Counted from the first letter of the stretch, positions 1-9,915 are shown. The stretch: 64,000 bases of DNA from JAUWKC01 sp035529895 (GCA_035529895.1 DATKVV010000063.1:1-64000), one strand, 5' to 3'. The notes: generated by a model from the sequence alone, not told the origin. Numbers and translations are program-made.

Positions 1-59
1 TTTTGACAACAGAATTTTGAAAGAGCTTGCATTGTCTTATCTCCTGAACGTTACCCTTT

Positions 60-1541
60 ATGGGACAACGATTTGTCCCTCGTTCAGGATATCGGCAAAG
101 ACAAGCAAAATTATTCAATCATGTTAAGACACAAGGAAAAAACGGGGAAATTGTTGTATCTCCATCTGTAACTGACCAGATGGCATTGTGTTTAGCATCG
201 CAATACCCACAAGACTTGAAAGATATGCCAGGGAAGCTTGTGTACGAAAGAATATTAAAAGGCAAGACTGAGGAAGTTCTAAGGGTCGTCAAAAATTTTG
301 GGCAAACTGTAAATGGGATTGTCTGCTCTGAAGAAAAAATTCAGTACAGTGTAGATGTATTGGAAGCAGTTCTTGAAGACCGTGAAGCATTATTCAGAAG
401 TTGCCAAGCGGATGTGCGGGATAAGCTAAAACAGGAAATCCCAGAGGTTATTGATCGACTTCTGGGGTTAGGCAACGAGATAATACCGGTTGCGATAAGA
501 TACCCTGATTGTAAATCTAAGGCTTTGTTTAAGAGGGCGCTCGCTGTGTGTGAGGAAGGAGATAACAGAGTTGCTCCAGAGAACATTATTGATTATTGCA
601 TATCACTTGAAGAAGGAGACGGGGATGAAGGATACAACTACGTCCAAGGTGTAATACAATGCTTTAAGGCTGTTTTAGAGTCGTATTGCGATAAAAGCGA
701 ATGGAATATAGAGGAGTACGACACCAAGGAAGTTTCCGGACGATGCAACAGTTTTTTGAAAGGCTTAGGAACTATAAATAGACGTGCTTATGGACTTCAT
801 ATGACGGGTTCGGATAGCCAGGCTGCATTGCAAACTCTTGATAGATTGTTTGACTATGTGGACGATACCAATAAGCTTGAGATAATCGATGCATATGTCG
901 ATTATGAGAAATTCGAGGAATGGTCAGCAGTGGCGAAGACAGCCGTAAGCTTTTTCAATTCAAGAGGGCAGCAGTTGGTGGAGCATGGTTCGGAACATAG
1001 CGTATGTGTGTTCATTGAAAAATACAGGCAGTTGGTAAATCAGAGACTTTACCAGTACATGAATGGGGCAGGTAAGAGGTATCGGAGTGTATGCGATTTA
1101 CTTCTTGGGGCTTATCCTGAAAGAAGAAAAAGTATTATATCAGAACTATGGAATGATAAAAGTGGTTGGTTATATGAGTGGATTAAAGCTAATGCTTCAA
1201 AAATGCACAAAGAAGAAAAGAGAAAAATTCAAGATGTTCTATTTGGCGTTGCAAAAAGTAATGAATATCCTATAGATGTATACCAAACGCTTAGTTGTTT
1301 GAAGATGGGTAATTACAAAAAGGCAGTAGATGCACGAAATAGTCATTTCGACGAACTGGTTGAATCAGCGGAACTATCTACGATTGAAGGGCTAGAGTTC
1401 GTACTTGAACGAATTGACAAGGCTTCATATCGAACTACGGATGGGCAGAATGATTTGCTCAATAATGGCTGGAGAGAGATCGACCAGAGAACTGCTGGAA
1501 ACGAGTTGAAACGATTGGTCAAAGAAGTAATAAGGACTTGA
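60..1541 (+). CDS. Unrecognised 493-residue protein
   Basis: I do not recognise this protein. It looks cytoplasmic: no signal peptide or membrane segment, and it reads as charged alpha-helical sequence from end to end with a basic first 40 residues. The chosen ATG is the first in frame after a TGA at 45-47, but no convincing ribosome binding site precedes it. A second frame is open from the window edge to position 127, so either an upstream gene overlaps it or the true N-terminus lies in another frame. It is more AT-rich than the house-keeping genes that follow, and is separated from them by a repeat-filled spacer, which suggests acquired DNA. Function unknown. Confidence 0.6.
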   Translation: MGQRFVPRSGYRQRQAKLFNHVKTQGKNGEIVVSPSVTDQMALCLASQYPQDLKDMPGKLVYERILKGKTEEVLRVVKNFGQTVNGIVCSEEKIQYSVDVLEAVLEDREALFRSCQADVRDKLKQEIPEVIDRLLGLGNEIIPVAIRYPDCKSKALFKRALAVCEEGDNRVAPENIIDYCISLEEGDGDEGYNYVQGVIQCFKAVLESYCDKSEWNIEEYDTKEVSGRCNSFLKGLGTINRRAYGLHMTGSDSQAALQTLDRLFDYVDDTNKLEIIDAYVDYEKFEEWSAVAKTAVSFFNSRGQQLVEHGSEHSVCVFIEKYRQLVNQRLYQYMNGAGKRYRSVCDLLLGAYPERRKSIISELWNDKSGWLYEWIKANASKMHKEEKRKIQDVLFGVAKSNEYPIDVYQTLSCLKMGNYKKAVDARNSHFDELVESAELSTIEGLEFVLERIDKASYRTTDGQNDLLNNGWREIDQRTAGNELKRLVKEVIRT

Positions 1542-2423
1542 AGAACAAAGCATTCCTTGCGTAGGGGCGCTCGCTTCGAGGACGGAGGGAAAGAATAAGC
1601 GCATGGGGAAAAGCCCATGGTACGATTAGGAGGCGACGTGGGGCAGGAAAGCAGGTTAAAGTTTAAAGCGTAACGTGTAAAACTGAAGCTCAAAGTGCAA
1701 AAGTAGGGAACGCGCGCATTCGGCTTTGGTCAGGGCGGGCAGGAGAAGTGAGAACCCGCCGAATCCGCCAAACGAACCCGCCAGACAAGCGGCGGGCGAG
1801 ACAGGGGAACCATCCCCAAGCTTCGCTTGAGGCTGCCACCCGTCACCCGTCGCCTTCGGCGGACAAGCGTAACGGCGGGCAAGCCCGCCAAATGGCGTGG
1901 CGGGCAAGCAGGATGGCGGGACAAATCCGAAATACGAAGGTCGATCCGCCTACGTCAAGACTTCCGTCTGCGCTGAAGCTATGACGGACACGACGGCGGA
2001 CAAGAATCCGAAACAAATTCGAATCGCGAAAAGTCGCAAATTCAAAACCAAGGGACCGCATGGGCTAAAGCCCATCCTACGATGAGGAAGCGACGCGCTG
2101 CGTCGCGTTTTTTTTGTTGGATTCCTCGGCGGTTCGACGGTGCTCACCACAGGCGGCGGTGGGAGTGGTGGAGGAGGCCATCCCCAAGCACCGTAAGGCG
2201 TCCCCGAGGGACTTCGCTTGAGGCTGCCACCCGGCGCGGTTTTTTTATGGGTGGGGTTCGGGGGTGGGTTAAAGGCACGGAGGTTTTGACCCCGAAGGCA
2301 GGCTTCGGGGCTAAACATAGAGGGTGGGGACGCCGAAGATGGGAGAAGACGCCGAGGGTGGGCGGCGGCAAGGGCTTAATAATCTTTGACTTAACCTGAG
2401 CACTCAGTTAATCTTCGGCGGAT
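1542..2423. repeat. Non-coding mosaic of short GC-rich repeats
   Basis: No credible gene fits here; the open frames in both directions have low-complexity Arg/Pro/Gly-rich translations. The stretch holds (i) two related palindromes followed by a conserved tail, near 1601-1638 and 2059-2095 (core ATGGGC-TAAA-GCCCAT, then a C/G-TACGAT-AGGA-GCGACG tail), with a third core copy at 20204-20226; (ii) two copies of a CATCCCCAAGC...CTTCGCTTGAGGCTGCCACC unit near 1811-1842 and 2178-2230; and (iii) many GGCGGGC/GCCCGCC inverted words. This resembles REP/BIME-type intergenic repeats. Confidence 0.6.
2090..2115 (+). terminator. Rho-independent terminator
   Basis: A perfect 7-bp GC stem (GCGACGC at 2090-2096, GCGTCGC at 2100-2106) with a 3-nt loop is followed by a run of eight T. 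It abuts one palindromic repeat copy and lies upstream of pgpA, so it insulates the pgpA transcription unit from the repeat region. Confidence 0.8.
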
Positions 2424-2903
2424 ATGAAAAGGGTGCTCGCATCGTGTTTTGGTCTTGGCCGGCTGCCGGTTGCACCGGGGACGTGGGGGTCGCTGCCTCC
2501 TGCGATTGTCTTTGTCCTGATGTTGCATTTCGAGGCGCCGGGGGCGGCAGTGGCGGTTGCGATGGCACTGCTGACAATAGTGGGTTCGGCGGTGTGTGTT
2601 ATCTGTTCGCCCGCGGTGATTGCGGCGACCGGCAGGAGCGACCCGCGTGAAGTAGTTGCCGATGAATTTGCGGGCCAGGCGGTTACGTTTATGATAACAG
2701 GGATGGCGCCGACCAGTCACATCTGGACCACGGCGGTGGTTGGTTTTTTCCTTTTCAGGTTTTTCGACATATTCAAGCCCTGGCCCATCGGCAAGCTCGA
2801 AAAACTCTCCGGAGGCTGGGGCATCCTTGCCGATGACTTAATGGCCGGGGTTTACGCAGGGACAGCAGTGCTGATTTGCTCGAAGCTGTGGTTGGCCGGA
2901 TAG
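2424..2903 (+). CDS. pgpA: Phosphatidylglycerophosphatase A
   Basis: Dephosphorylates phosphatidylglycerol phosphate to phosphatidylglycerol in the inner membrane. The 159-residue length is normal for the PgpA family. Family blocks are intact: GLGRLPVAPGTWGS (residues 10-23), DPREVVADEFAGQ (73-85, acidic metal-binding block), FRFFDIFKPWPIG (111-123) and GGWGILADDLMAG (130-142). Hydrophobic segments lie around residues 26-62, 86-112 and 138-155. A GGCGGA-like ribosome binding site precedes the ATG. It ends 40 bp before the kinase-like membrane protein and probably shares its transcript. Confidence 0.93.
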   Translation: MKRVLASCFGLGRLPVAPGTWGSLPPAIVFVLMLHFEAPGAAVAVAMALLTIVGSAVCVICSPAVIAATGRSDPREVVADEFAGQAVTFMITGMAPTSHIWTTAVVGFFLFRFFDIFKPWPIGKLEKLSGGWGILADDLMAGVYAGTAVLICSKLWLAG

Positions 2904-2943
2904 TGCTGGGCGGTTTTTTAGTCGGACGCGCTGGGAAAAAAGA

Positions 2944-5448
2944 ATGTCAGGAGAATATTCGGTCGAGGTTTGCAGGAAGCTCGAAGAGAGATTTCGGCTG
3001 GCGCGAGTGCATCGGCCAATGCGGGTCGGGCGTTATGACGCGGGCAGCGAGCTGGTTTATGACGTTGAGGGGATTTGCGAAGCGAACAGGGCCAAAGTCC
3101 ACCTGGTCGTTGAGAGATTTGTCGGGGGAGGCTTTGCCGGTCAGGTATATCAGGTAAGAGCAGAGCAAATCGAGCCTGCAGCCGGGGCAATAAACGGGCT
3201 TGAGGCAGGCCGGCTTTGCGCAATGAAAATATTTGTCCCTCCCTCGGGGTTTTCAAGATTGTTTCGCGATGCGGTCTATCGGGTCGGTTTCCAGGGGCCG
3301 TTTCAGCTTCAGGTGAATCCGACGGCGGCGAAGGCCGGGGCGATTTGGCAGAAATTTATCGGGCGCGGGGCAAAGATTCGATTCGGGGATGAAAGCAAGG
3401 TCGCGGACGTTTACGCAACATTTGTCGATAGCGCGCTGGGCAGCTGCGGGGAGTTAGGCGAGTGGATTGACGGGCGAACATGGCGGCTGGAGGTGGATGA
3501 GCGAATGGACCTGCTGAAGCGGTGGGGCCGGGGCAAGGCAACGGATGAGCAACTGCTCGGCTCGCCGGAATACAGGGCCAAGAAGGAGTTTATGGGGGAT
3601 TTTGCAGAGCTTTTGCACGATATGGGGGCGTGCGAGCTGGCCAGACAGTATGAGTGGTGGACGTGCAAGAGTCAGCCGAACTGTCTAAAACGCCGTGGTA
3701 CTGGGGACAGCCCCTCCGGCGGGCTGGCGGCGGTTGATTTCAAGGCCGGGCTCGCCCTGCTGCCTTTTCTGCCGATGAGTCCGGGCGACTTCAAGCTGAT
3801 AGCGAAAGGTGTTATGCGGGGCAGTCTCGTGCAGTTCGACCGCGGCGATACAGGTAAGCTGGAGGAGTTTGTTAATGCAAACAGCAGTGATTTTTCCGAT
3901 ATGCATCAGTTGCTGGGCGAGTTAAAAGCTGCCGAGCGGTCGTATCGCGATTCGCTGCCGGATATCACCCATAATCATGTTCGTCTGCTTTACAGCGGAA
4001 CGCTGTGGTCAACGATGCTTGACAGTGCAGTAACCGGATGGAAAGTGCGAAACCTGGTTGACCCGAAGTGCGAACAGAAGCTGCGCGCCGGCAAGGCTCT
4101 GACCCTGTTGTTTTGCGTAATCGGCGTGATACCGCTCCTGGGGAGGTTCGTGAGGCGGATTTGGGGACGGGGGGACTGGCGAAGACACTATGGGGAGCTG
4201 TTTACGAGTTGGGACTACTTCGGGCGGGCGGTCGAGGGGCGCATCGCAGAGAAAGTCATCATCTGGCACAGGGGCGGGCGAATGAGCGCCGCCCATGCTT
4301 TGGCGGCTGCCGGAGCGGTTTGGCGATATTTGTGTCACTTGCCGCTTTCGGTGCTTCCCGCCGGCCTGCACAGGTTTCTGACCGATAAAGATTTCGCGAG
4401 AGACAAGCTGTATTACATATTTGTTCGGCCTGTTCGATTGTATTTTAACGCCGAACTGCGGGAGCAATGGCTTCGCGAGATGGTAACCGGGGGACAGAAA
4501 AGGCAAATGCTCAGCGATGAGGACGCCGGGGCCATACTCTCGAACATTAACGAGCCTTTTATACAAAAGTATCTGAAAAGTCTGGCGGTGCACGTCTGCA
4601 CTCTGCCGGTTACGCAGATTGTCTCGGTGACACTTGCAATCGTTTATATTCTGATGCATCCGGAAATGCCTCGCAGGCAGGCGTGGGGCATTGGTATCGG
4701 TATTGTGGCGCTGTTTCAGGTGGTGCCGATCTCTCCCGGCTCGTTGACTCGGGGGCTTTACGTGTTGTACCTGGTCATCAGAGAGCGGAATTTCAGGGAC
4801 TACAACATTGCGGTGTTTCTGGGGTTTTTCAAGTACATAGGTTATCTGGCGTTTCCGATTCAGATGACGTACCGTTATCCGGCTCTGGCGCGGTTTATGG
4901 CTGGTCACTGGGCGACGGGGGCGGTTCACATCGTTCCGGTTTTCGGTGAGCGCGGCGCGCTGCTGGAGCATTGGGTGTTCTGTTTGTTCTACAACTGGCC
5001 TTTGACAATCCGGCGGAGAATGCGAAAGAGGGCCGAAATGCGGTCTGCAATGAAGGCCCGATATTGGCATGTCGGTTTGTGTGCCGGCGCGGCCGCCGGA
5101 ATACTGTTGTTGGCGGATTTTGCCCATGTTAGCAGCGAGGGTAAGCTGCCCGGCCTGAAGGATATCTGGTGGCTTATGGCGGCTGTTCCGCTCGTGTGCG
5201 GGGTTGGGGTAACTCTGGGCTGCGGGGGGGCACAGTTATGGAAGCGTATCGTCGCTGCCGCCGGCTGCGGTATCGCGGTCGCCGTGTTTCATACCGTTTC
5301 TGCCGGCCTTTTTATCTGGGGCAACGAGCCAGAGGGCGTCGTTTTCCTGGCCAAAAGCTGCATCTGGCAGGTATTTATCTTTGCGATTTTATCAACTATC
5401 GGCGCGGTTCTCACGGAAATCAAGCTTCATGAGCCGAAGTTTGGGTAG
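2944..5448 (+). CDS. Protein kinase-like multi-pass membrane protein
   Basis: An 834-residue protein with a divergent kinase-like N-terminal half and a membrane C-terminal half. A glycine-rich loop (VERFVGGGFAGQVYQV, about 56-71) is followed by an AMKI lysine motif (93-96), a histidine-containing segment HDMGAC...NCLKR (about 216-240) that could be a catalytic loop, and VDFKAG (about 254-259) in the position of a DFG motif. This order suggests an ABC1/UbiB-like or other atypical kinase fold. Several hydrophobic segments follow, around 380-402, 550-570, 577-600 and 700-815. The substrate is unknown. The kinase assignment is inference from motif order; the membrane part is clear by eye. Confidence 0.6.
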   Translation: MSGEYSVEVCRKLEERFRLARVHRPMRVGRYDAGSELVYDVEGICEANRAKVHLVVERFVGGGFAGQVYQVRAEQIEPAAGAINGLEAGRLCAMKIFVPPSGFSRLFRDAVYRVGFQGPFQLQVNPTAAKAGAIWQKFIGRGAKIRFGDESKVADVYATFVDSALGSCGELGEWIDGRTWRLEVDERMDLLKRWGRGKATDEQLLGSPEYRAKKEFMGDFAELLHDMGACELARQYEWWTCKSQPNCLKRRGTGDSPSGGLAAVDFKAGLALLPFLPMSPGDFKLIAKGVMRGSLVQFDRGDTGKLEEFVNANSSDFSDMHQLLGELKAAERSYRDSLPDITHNHVRLLYSGTLWSTMLDSAVTGWKVRNLVDPKCEQKLRAGKALTLLFCVIGVIPLLGRFVRRIWGRGDWRRHYGELFTSWDYFGRAVEGRIAEKVIIWHRGGRMSAAHALAAAGAVWRYLCHLPLSVLPAGLHRFLTDKDFARDKLYYIFVRPVRLYFNAELREQWLREMVTGGQKRQMLSDEDAGAILSNINEPFIQKYLKSLAVHVCTLPVTQIVSVTLAIVYILMHPEMPRRQAWGIGIGIVALFQVVPISPGSLTRGLYVLYLVIRERNFRDYNIAVFLGFFKYIGYLAFPIQMTYRYPALARFMAGHWATGAVHIVPVFGERGALLEHWVFCLFYNWPLTIRRRMRKRAEMRSAMKARYWHVGLCAGAAAGILLLADFAHVSSEGKLPGLKDIWWLMAAVPLVCGVGVTLGCGGAQLWKRIVAAAGCGIAVAVFHTVSAGLFIWGNEPEGVVFLAKSCIWQVFIFAILSTIGAVLTEIKLHEPKFG

Positions 5449-5703
5449 CTTCGGTCTGTTGACCGACGTCAGGCATTGAAAATGTTGCTGAAGGACTCTT
5501 TTTGAAAAAAACTTGTTTTTTTTGCTTTTTGCTGTTACACTTGCCACCTGTTGTGCGACTTTTGATTCTTGAGGCAGGCTTGGACTTGTAAGACAATTAT
5601 CAAGAAAACTATTTAGACCAGGCACGGAAAAGAATAGAGGGCCTGAGTGAGGTCGTTTTTAGTAATTGTCGGGGCAGGGATTTGTCATGAAGGGAGTCAA
5701 AAA

Positions 5704-7152
5704 ATGAAACCGGAGGTCATATCGCCAACGCTAATAAAAATGGTAAATCACAAGCATCTCAGAAAGATTTTCGCAAAAAAAGTCGACGATTACATCCGTA
5801 AAAGTATTGTGGACGACGCATCGGAAGACCTCGAAACAGTGCGGTTAAAGAGATACCAGTACCTCTCGGCAATGCTGCGCTGTGTAATCAGAAATATGGA
5901 CAAAGGTTACGTCTCCAGCGAAGTTATAAAGAAAATAATAGATGTCTTTGTCCAGAATAATCTTGTATGCACGGACCATGGTTACGTGCAGACCGTGGAA
6001 AGGTACGAGCAAAAATATGGCGAGCTGCCGCCGACCTTTATGGTTCTTTCCCCGACGCAGAAATGCAACTTATACTGCGTCGGCTGCTACGCGTCATCGG
6101 CAGCAAATACGCCGGCAACGATACCCTATCCTTACTTAGACAGAATAATCGGGGAAGGGCACGACCTGTTCGGCAGCAGGTTTATCACCATCAGCGGCGG
6201 CGAGCCTCTTATGTATAAGAGCGAGGGCAAGACGCTCTTCGATATTTTCGAAAAATACGATGATATGTTCTTTCATATATACACCAACGGCACGCTTATC
6301 AACGAAAAGGTCGCCCAACGTTTTGCGGAATGTGCAAATGTTACGCCGGCTATCTCCATTGAGGGCTTCGAAGAAGAGACCGACGGGAGAAGAGGCGCCG
6401 GTACGTATAAGAAAATTCTCGAAGCTTTCGAGGCCCTCAGACAGGCGGGCGTTCCCTTCGGCGTCTCCATCACGGCAACAAGCAAGAACGTGGATTTGCT
6501 GCTGACAGACGAATTCTATGATTTCTATTTTCTGGAGCAGGGCACCTGCTACATGTGGCAATTCCAATTGATGCCCATCGGCCGAGGCAAAGACGAGCTT
6601 GACTTAATGGTTAATCCCGAAAACAGAGTTCAGCTTTTCAGAAAGTGGGAGGAACTGCTGAGCGAGAAGAGCTACTGCCTGGCGGATTTCTGGAATAGCG
6701 GCGTGCTCTCGCGGGGCTGCATCGCCTACGGCAGAAACGGCGGTTACTTCTATATCGACTGGCACGGGAACATAACGCCCTGTGCCTTCATTCCCTATTA
6801 TGTTGATAATATCCATGATTTGTATAACAATGGAAAAACACTGGCTGACGCGATGTTCTCCGATTTTATGAAAAACGGCCGAAAATGGCAGCGAGAATAT
6901 GGTTATGGCAACTGGAAAAAACCTAAGAACTGGCTAATGCCCTGCTCCATAAGAGACCATTACGAAATCTTCAGATACTCGGTTATGCCAACAGACGTTA
7001 AACCCGAAGACGAAAAAGCCAAGGAAGCCCTCGAATCCGACGAATACATGGAGATGCTGAAGAAATATGACCAGGAGCTTAAACGTTTGACTGAGGAAAT
7101 CTGGGAAACCGAATATTTGAATGTCTGCAACGCTGTGCTGGGTAAAACGTGA
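5704..7152 (+). CDS. Radical SAM protein with C-terminal cysteine region
   Basis: A 482-residue radical SAM enzyme. The [4Fe-4S]/S-adenosylmethionine motif is CNLYCVGC (Cys 121, 125 and 128), followed by a GGEP motif (ITISGGEPL) and a typical SPASM-like cysteine region (GCIAYGRN...TPCAF, later MPCSIRDH). A helical N-terminal domain of about 100 residues precedes the barrel. I start it at the ATG at 5704, which has a GAAGGGAG ribosome binding site 8 nt upstream; a GTG at 5647 would add 19 residues without support. Substrate not identifiable. Neighbours are unrelated house-keeping genes, so it is likely a conserved lineage enzyme and not part of the RiPP cluster. Confidence 0.8.
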   Translation: MKPEVISPTLIKMVNHKHLRKIFAKKVDDYIRKSIVDDASEDLETVRLKRYQYLSAMLRCVIRNMDKGYVSSEVIKKIIDVFVQNNLVCTDHGYVQTVERYEQKYGELPPTFMVLSPTQKCNLYCVGCYASSAANTPATIPYPYLDRIIGEGHDLFGSRFITISGGEPLMYKSEGKTLFDIFEKYDDMFFHIYTNGTLINEKVAQRFAECANVTPAISIEGFEEETDGRRGAGTYKKILEAFEALRQAGVPFGVSITATSKNVDLLLTDEFYDFYFLEQGTCYMWQFQLMPIGRGKDELDLMVNPENRVQLFRKWEELLSEKSYCLADFWNSGVLSRGCIAYGRNGGYFYIDWHGNITPCAFIPYYVDNIHDLYNNGKTLADAMFSDFMKNGRKWQREYGYGNWKKPKNWLMPCSIRDHYEIFRYSVMPTDVKPEDEKAKEALESDEYMEMLKKYDQELKRLTEEIWETEYLNVCNAVLGKT

Positions 7153-7263
7153 AACTGAAATATCAAACAATGCGGCATTGCCGCCGTATATGCTGAAGGA
7201 AGTATTTCAATAAGCCCGGGGATTGTTTCTTTCCCAAGGTCAGGCTTGGAGGTTTTTTAAACT

Positions 7264-8022
7264 ATGTCAAAAAGCTACAGTTCTCTTTGTGACGATTTTT
7301 ATGTCGACATGTATGTCAATACCGAACTCGACCTGCCAACTCAGCGTGATACCATTTTGGCCTTTTTCGAGCGAATACAAAAGCGCTTCGCCTCGATGGG
7401 CTGCTTCTATCGCCGCGAAAACAACGAATACTGCCTGGAAGAAGACCACGACACCGGCCAGTACCGGTGGATCGTTCTCGAAACGGACCGCATCGGCTCG
7501 GGCGTAGTCAATCCGTCAAGTTTCGCGGAAGCCTACGACCAGGACAGGCTGGTACTCGAACTGATGCCTTACATGCTCAGCGTAAACCATCTCGACATCG
7601 ATTCGCTGGATGTGACTTTCGCAATGGATTTCGACTATGCGGGCAGTCATGATGAAGTCATCGCAGAGGCACTTTTCGGCTCAACGGCATTCAACTGCCT
7701 GCTCGATTTGCCTTCGGCCCGGCCTATCGGGTTCTCGCCCGCGGTGGTTATAGCACTATCGAGCGACTGTCGCACACAGGCGAGGATTACTGTAGAGTCA
7801 AAAACGAGCGTCTACGAGCCCGGAAGAAAAAACCAGCATTCGGATGAAGCGATAAGCTTATCGTTGACCATCCGCCAATACCCATCAAGCAGCGAGAGAT
7901 TCGACGCCCTGAAGTCCTTTGAGAATCAGCGCCGGCTGGCTGAGCAATTAATGGCTGAGAAGATAGTTCCGAACTTCGTCCAGCCGCTGGTCAATGTTAT
8001 CGCGCAAAAAAGATTGACGTAA
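7264..8022 (+). CDS. Unrecognised 252-residue protein
   Basis: I do not recognise this protein. It is acidic and soluble-looking, without signal peptide or membrane segments, and shows a mixed alpha/beta pattern with a hydrophobic strand ALSSDCRTQARITVESKT-like region around residues 160-180. It starts with a good ATG after an AGGTTTTTTAAACT leader and ends 25 bp before the small membrane protein that follows, so the two may be cotranscribed. Function unknown. Confidence 0.65.
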   Translation: MSKSYSSLCDDFYVDMYVNTELDLPTQRDTILAFFERIQKRFASMGCFYRRENNEYCLEEDHDTGQYRWIVLETDRIGSGVVNPSSFAEAYDQDRLVLELMPYMLSVNHLDIDSLDVTFAMDFDYAGSHDEVIAEALFGSTAFNCLLDLPSARPIGFSPAVVIALSSDCRTQARITVESKTSVYEPGRKNQHSDEAISLSLTIRQYPSSSERFDALKSFENQRRLAEQLMAEKIVPNFVQPLVNVIAQKRLT

Positions 8023-8047
8023 TTTCCTGAAAGGGCCGTAAATCAAA

Positions 8048-8533
8048 ATGGCTATTGAGGCGCCAATCAGCAGACATAAGAAGAATAACCTTAAGATATA
8101 TATTGCTGTTTGCCTCGTAGCGTCGGCTATTTTTGCCTACGATGGCTACTTGAGCAAATACAAGTGGTCGAAACGCCATGATTTTTACAAGAAGCATTTT
8201 ATTGATAACGGCGGCAAACCTACTTCAACGATGAATTTTAATCGAAAATCACCTCCGTTCTTGATCGGTGCTGCCGTCCTTTTGGCGGGGTACCTTTTGG
8301 CAATCAGGAACAGGAGAATCATCGCCGACCAGAACGAACTTGTCATCAACGGCAATGAGAAAATTGCCTATGATTCCATACAACGAATTGACAAAACCCA
8401 TTTTAAGTCGAAAGGCTTCTTTATCTTAACGTATAAGAACGGCAACGACCGCGAGGTTAACCGAAAACTCAGCGATAGAACGTACGATAACTTGGCGCCC
8501 ATTTTGGACCACCTCGTTGCAAAAATCAGTTGA
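8048..8533 (+). CDS. Small membrane protein, two predicted TM segments
   Basis: A 161-residue protein with a hydrophobic segment near residues 17-35 and another near 74-90. The C-terminal part (about 92-160) is a compact beta-rich cytoplasmic domain with PH-like character: the pattern NRRIIADQNELVIN...IAYDSIQRIDK is typical of bacterial PH-like membrane proteins. That fold suggestion is inference. It sits between the unknown gene upstream and purA downstream. Function unknown. Confidence 0.6.
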   Translation: MAIEAPISRHKKNNLKIYIAVCLVASAIFAYDGYLSKYKWSKRHDFYKKHFIDNGGKPTSTMNFNRKSPPFLIGAAVLLAGYLLAIRNRRIIADQNELVINGNEKIAYDSIQRIDKTHFKSKGFFILTYKNGNDREVNRKLSDRTYDNLAPILDHLVAKIS

Positions 8534-8640
8534 AGTTACTAAAATAAAACCTAAAATTAAATCTGTTGACCGCAATGGGTTACGCTCGTAAGCTGTTGCG
8601 GTTTATCTTTGACAAAATACTCCGAGAGGCGGATAGAAGA

Positions 8641-9915
8641 GTGAATACCTGTGTTGTCGGATTGCAGTGGGGCGACGAGGGTAAAGGGAAAGTCGTCGAT
8701 ATTCTGGCTGAGCACAGCGACATCGTCGTCAGATACGGGGGCGGCGCGAACGCGGGCCATACGGTTGTCGTGGGCGACCGCAAGTTCGCCTTACACCTTT
8801 TGCCCAGCGGTTCTGTTCGCCCGGAGGTCAGTTGCGTAATCGCCAACGGCGTCGTTGTTGACCCGGAGGTCTTGATAAAAGAAATTGAGACCCTTGCAGA
8901 ACAAAGAATTACACTGACTAAAAGACTGTTCATAAGCGAAAATGCACATCTTGTGCTGGACTATCACAAGAAGGAAGACCAGCTCCGTGAAGAATCGCTG
9001 GGCAAGAACAAGCTCGGCACCACAGTTCGGGGCATCGGCCCGTGTTACGCGGACAAAGTCGGCAGAAGCTATACCGTCCGCATGGCCGACCTGAGGGACC
9101 TCGAAAACCTCAGAGCAAAGCTGCAAGCCATCGTGGACTATAAAAATAGAATCTTCGCCGCTCTCTACAATAGCCCGCCGATAAGCGCCGACAGCATCTT
9201 CGAAAAATGTAAATCTTACGCCGACAGGCTTCTGCCGTTCGCAACCGACACAACGGAGCTGCTTCACAAATCAATCACAGACGGCAAGTCAATCCTGTTC
9301 GAGGGCGCCCAAGGCTCGCTGCTGGACCTGGACCACGGGACATTTCCTTTTGTAACCAGCTCAAACTCCAGCGCGCTTGGTTTGTCCGCGGGCTGCGGGG
9401 TGCCCGCCAAGATGGTCGATAAATTCATCGGTGTGACAAAGGCCTACACCACAAGGGTGGGCGCCGGTCCCTTCCCCACCGAGCAGGACAATGAAATCGG
9501 ACGGTACATCCGCGACAAGGGAAACGAGTATGGCACCACCACCGGCCGACCCCGCCGATGCGGGTGGTTCGACGCCGTAGGCGTCTCCTACGCCGTAACG
9601 ATTTGCGCCATCGATTCCATAGCACTGATGCATCTGGATACCCTGACCGGCCTGGAAGAAATAAAAATCTGCAAGAGCTATGAAATCAACGGAATAGAAA
9701 CCGGCTTTTTCCCGGCAAACACAGCAAGGCTTTCGCAGGCCCGGTGCGTCTACGAAACTTTACCCGGCTGGCAGCAGGACATAACCGAAATGAGGGATTT
9801 CGAGGATTTGCCCTTGAACGCTCAAAACTATATCTTGCTTTTGGAAAAAATGACCAAAAGACCGATTAAGATCATCGGTGTCGGTCCCAAACGGAGTCAG
9901 ACAATATTCAGGTGA
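8641..9915 (+). CDS. purA: Adenylosuccinate synthetase
   Basis: Catalyses GTP-dependent formation of adenylosuccinate from IMP and aspartate, the first committed step to AMP. The signature WGDEGKGKVVD is at residues 10-20, with the catalytic Asp and the GTP loop, followed by GGANAGHTVV and the C-terminal GGTP-site block (TTTGRPRRCGWFD). The 424-residue length is normal. I choose the GTG at 8641 because it puts the family N-terminus (NTCVVGLQWGDEGKGK) at residue 2. An upstream in-frame start would add 25 residues unlike any family member. It heads a long + strand series with uppS, cdsA and phoH. Confidence 0.96.
   Translation: MNTCVVGLQWGDEGKGKVVDILAEHSDIVVRYGGGANAGHTVVVGDRKFALHLLPSGSVRPEVSCVIANGVVVDPEVLIKEIETLAEQRITLTKRLFISENAHLVLDYHKKEDQLREESLGKNKLGTTVRGIGPCYADKVGRSYTVRMADLRDLENLRAKLQAIVDYKNRIFAALYNSPPISADSIFEKCKSYADRLLPFATDTTELLHKSITDGKSILFEGAQGSLLDLDHGTFPFVTSSNSSALGLSAGCGVPAKMVDKFIGVTKAYTTRVGAGPFPTEQDNEIGRYIRDKGNEYGTTTGRPRRCGWFDAVGVSYAVTICAIDSIALMHLDTLTGLEEIKICKSYEINGIETGFFPANTARLSQARCVYETLPGWQQDITEMRDFEDLPLNAQNYILLLEKMTKRPIKIIGVGPKRSQTIFR

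Noticed and set aside
3690..3720. Short Gly/Ser/Pro insertion in the kinase-like gene, similar in feel to one in the 7TM-HD gene near 13960
   Set aside because: The two DNA stretches share only GGGGAC/CCCC words; not enough to call a mobile repeat inserted in coding sequence.
4009..5127. A 372-codon - strand frame inside the kinase-like membrane protein gene
   Set aside because: Antisense composition effect of a GC-rich membrane gene; Arg/His/Gln-rich translation.
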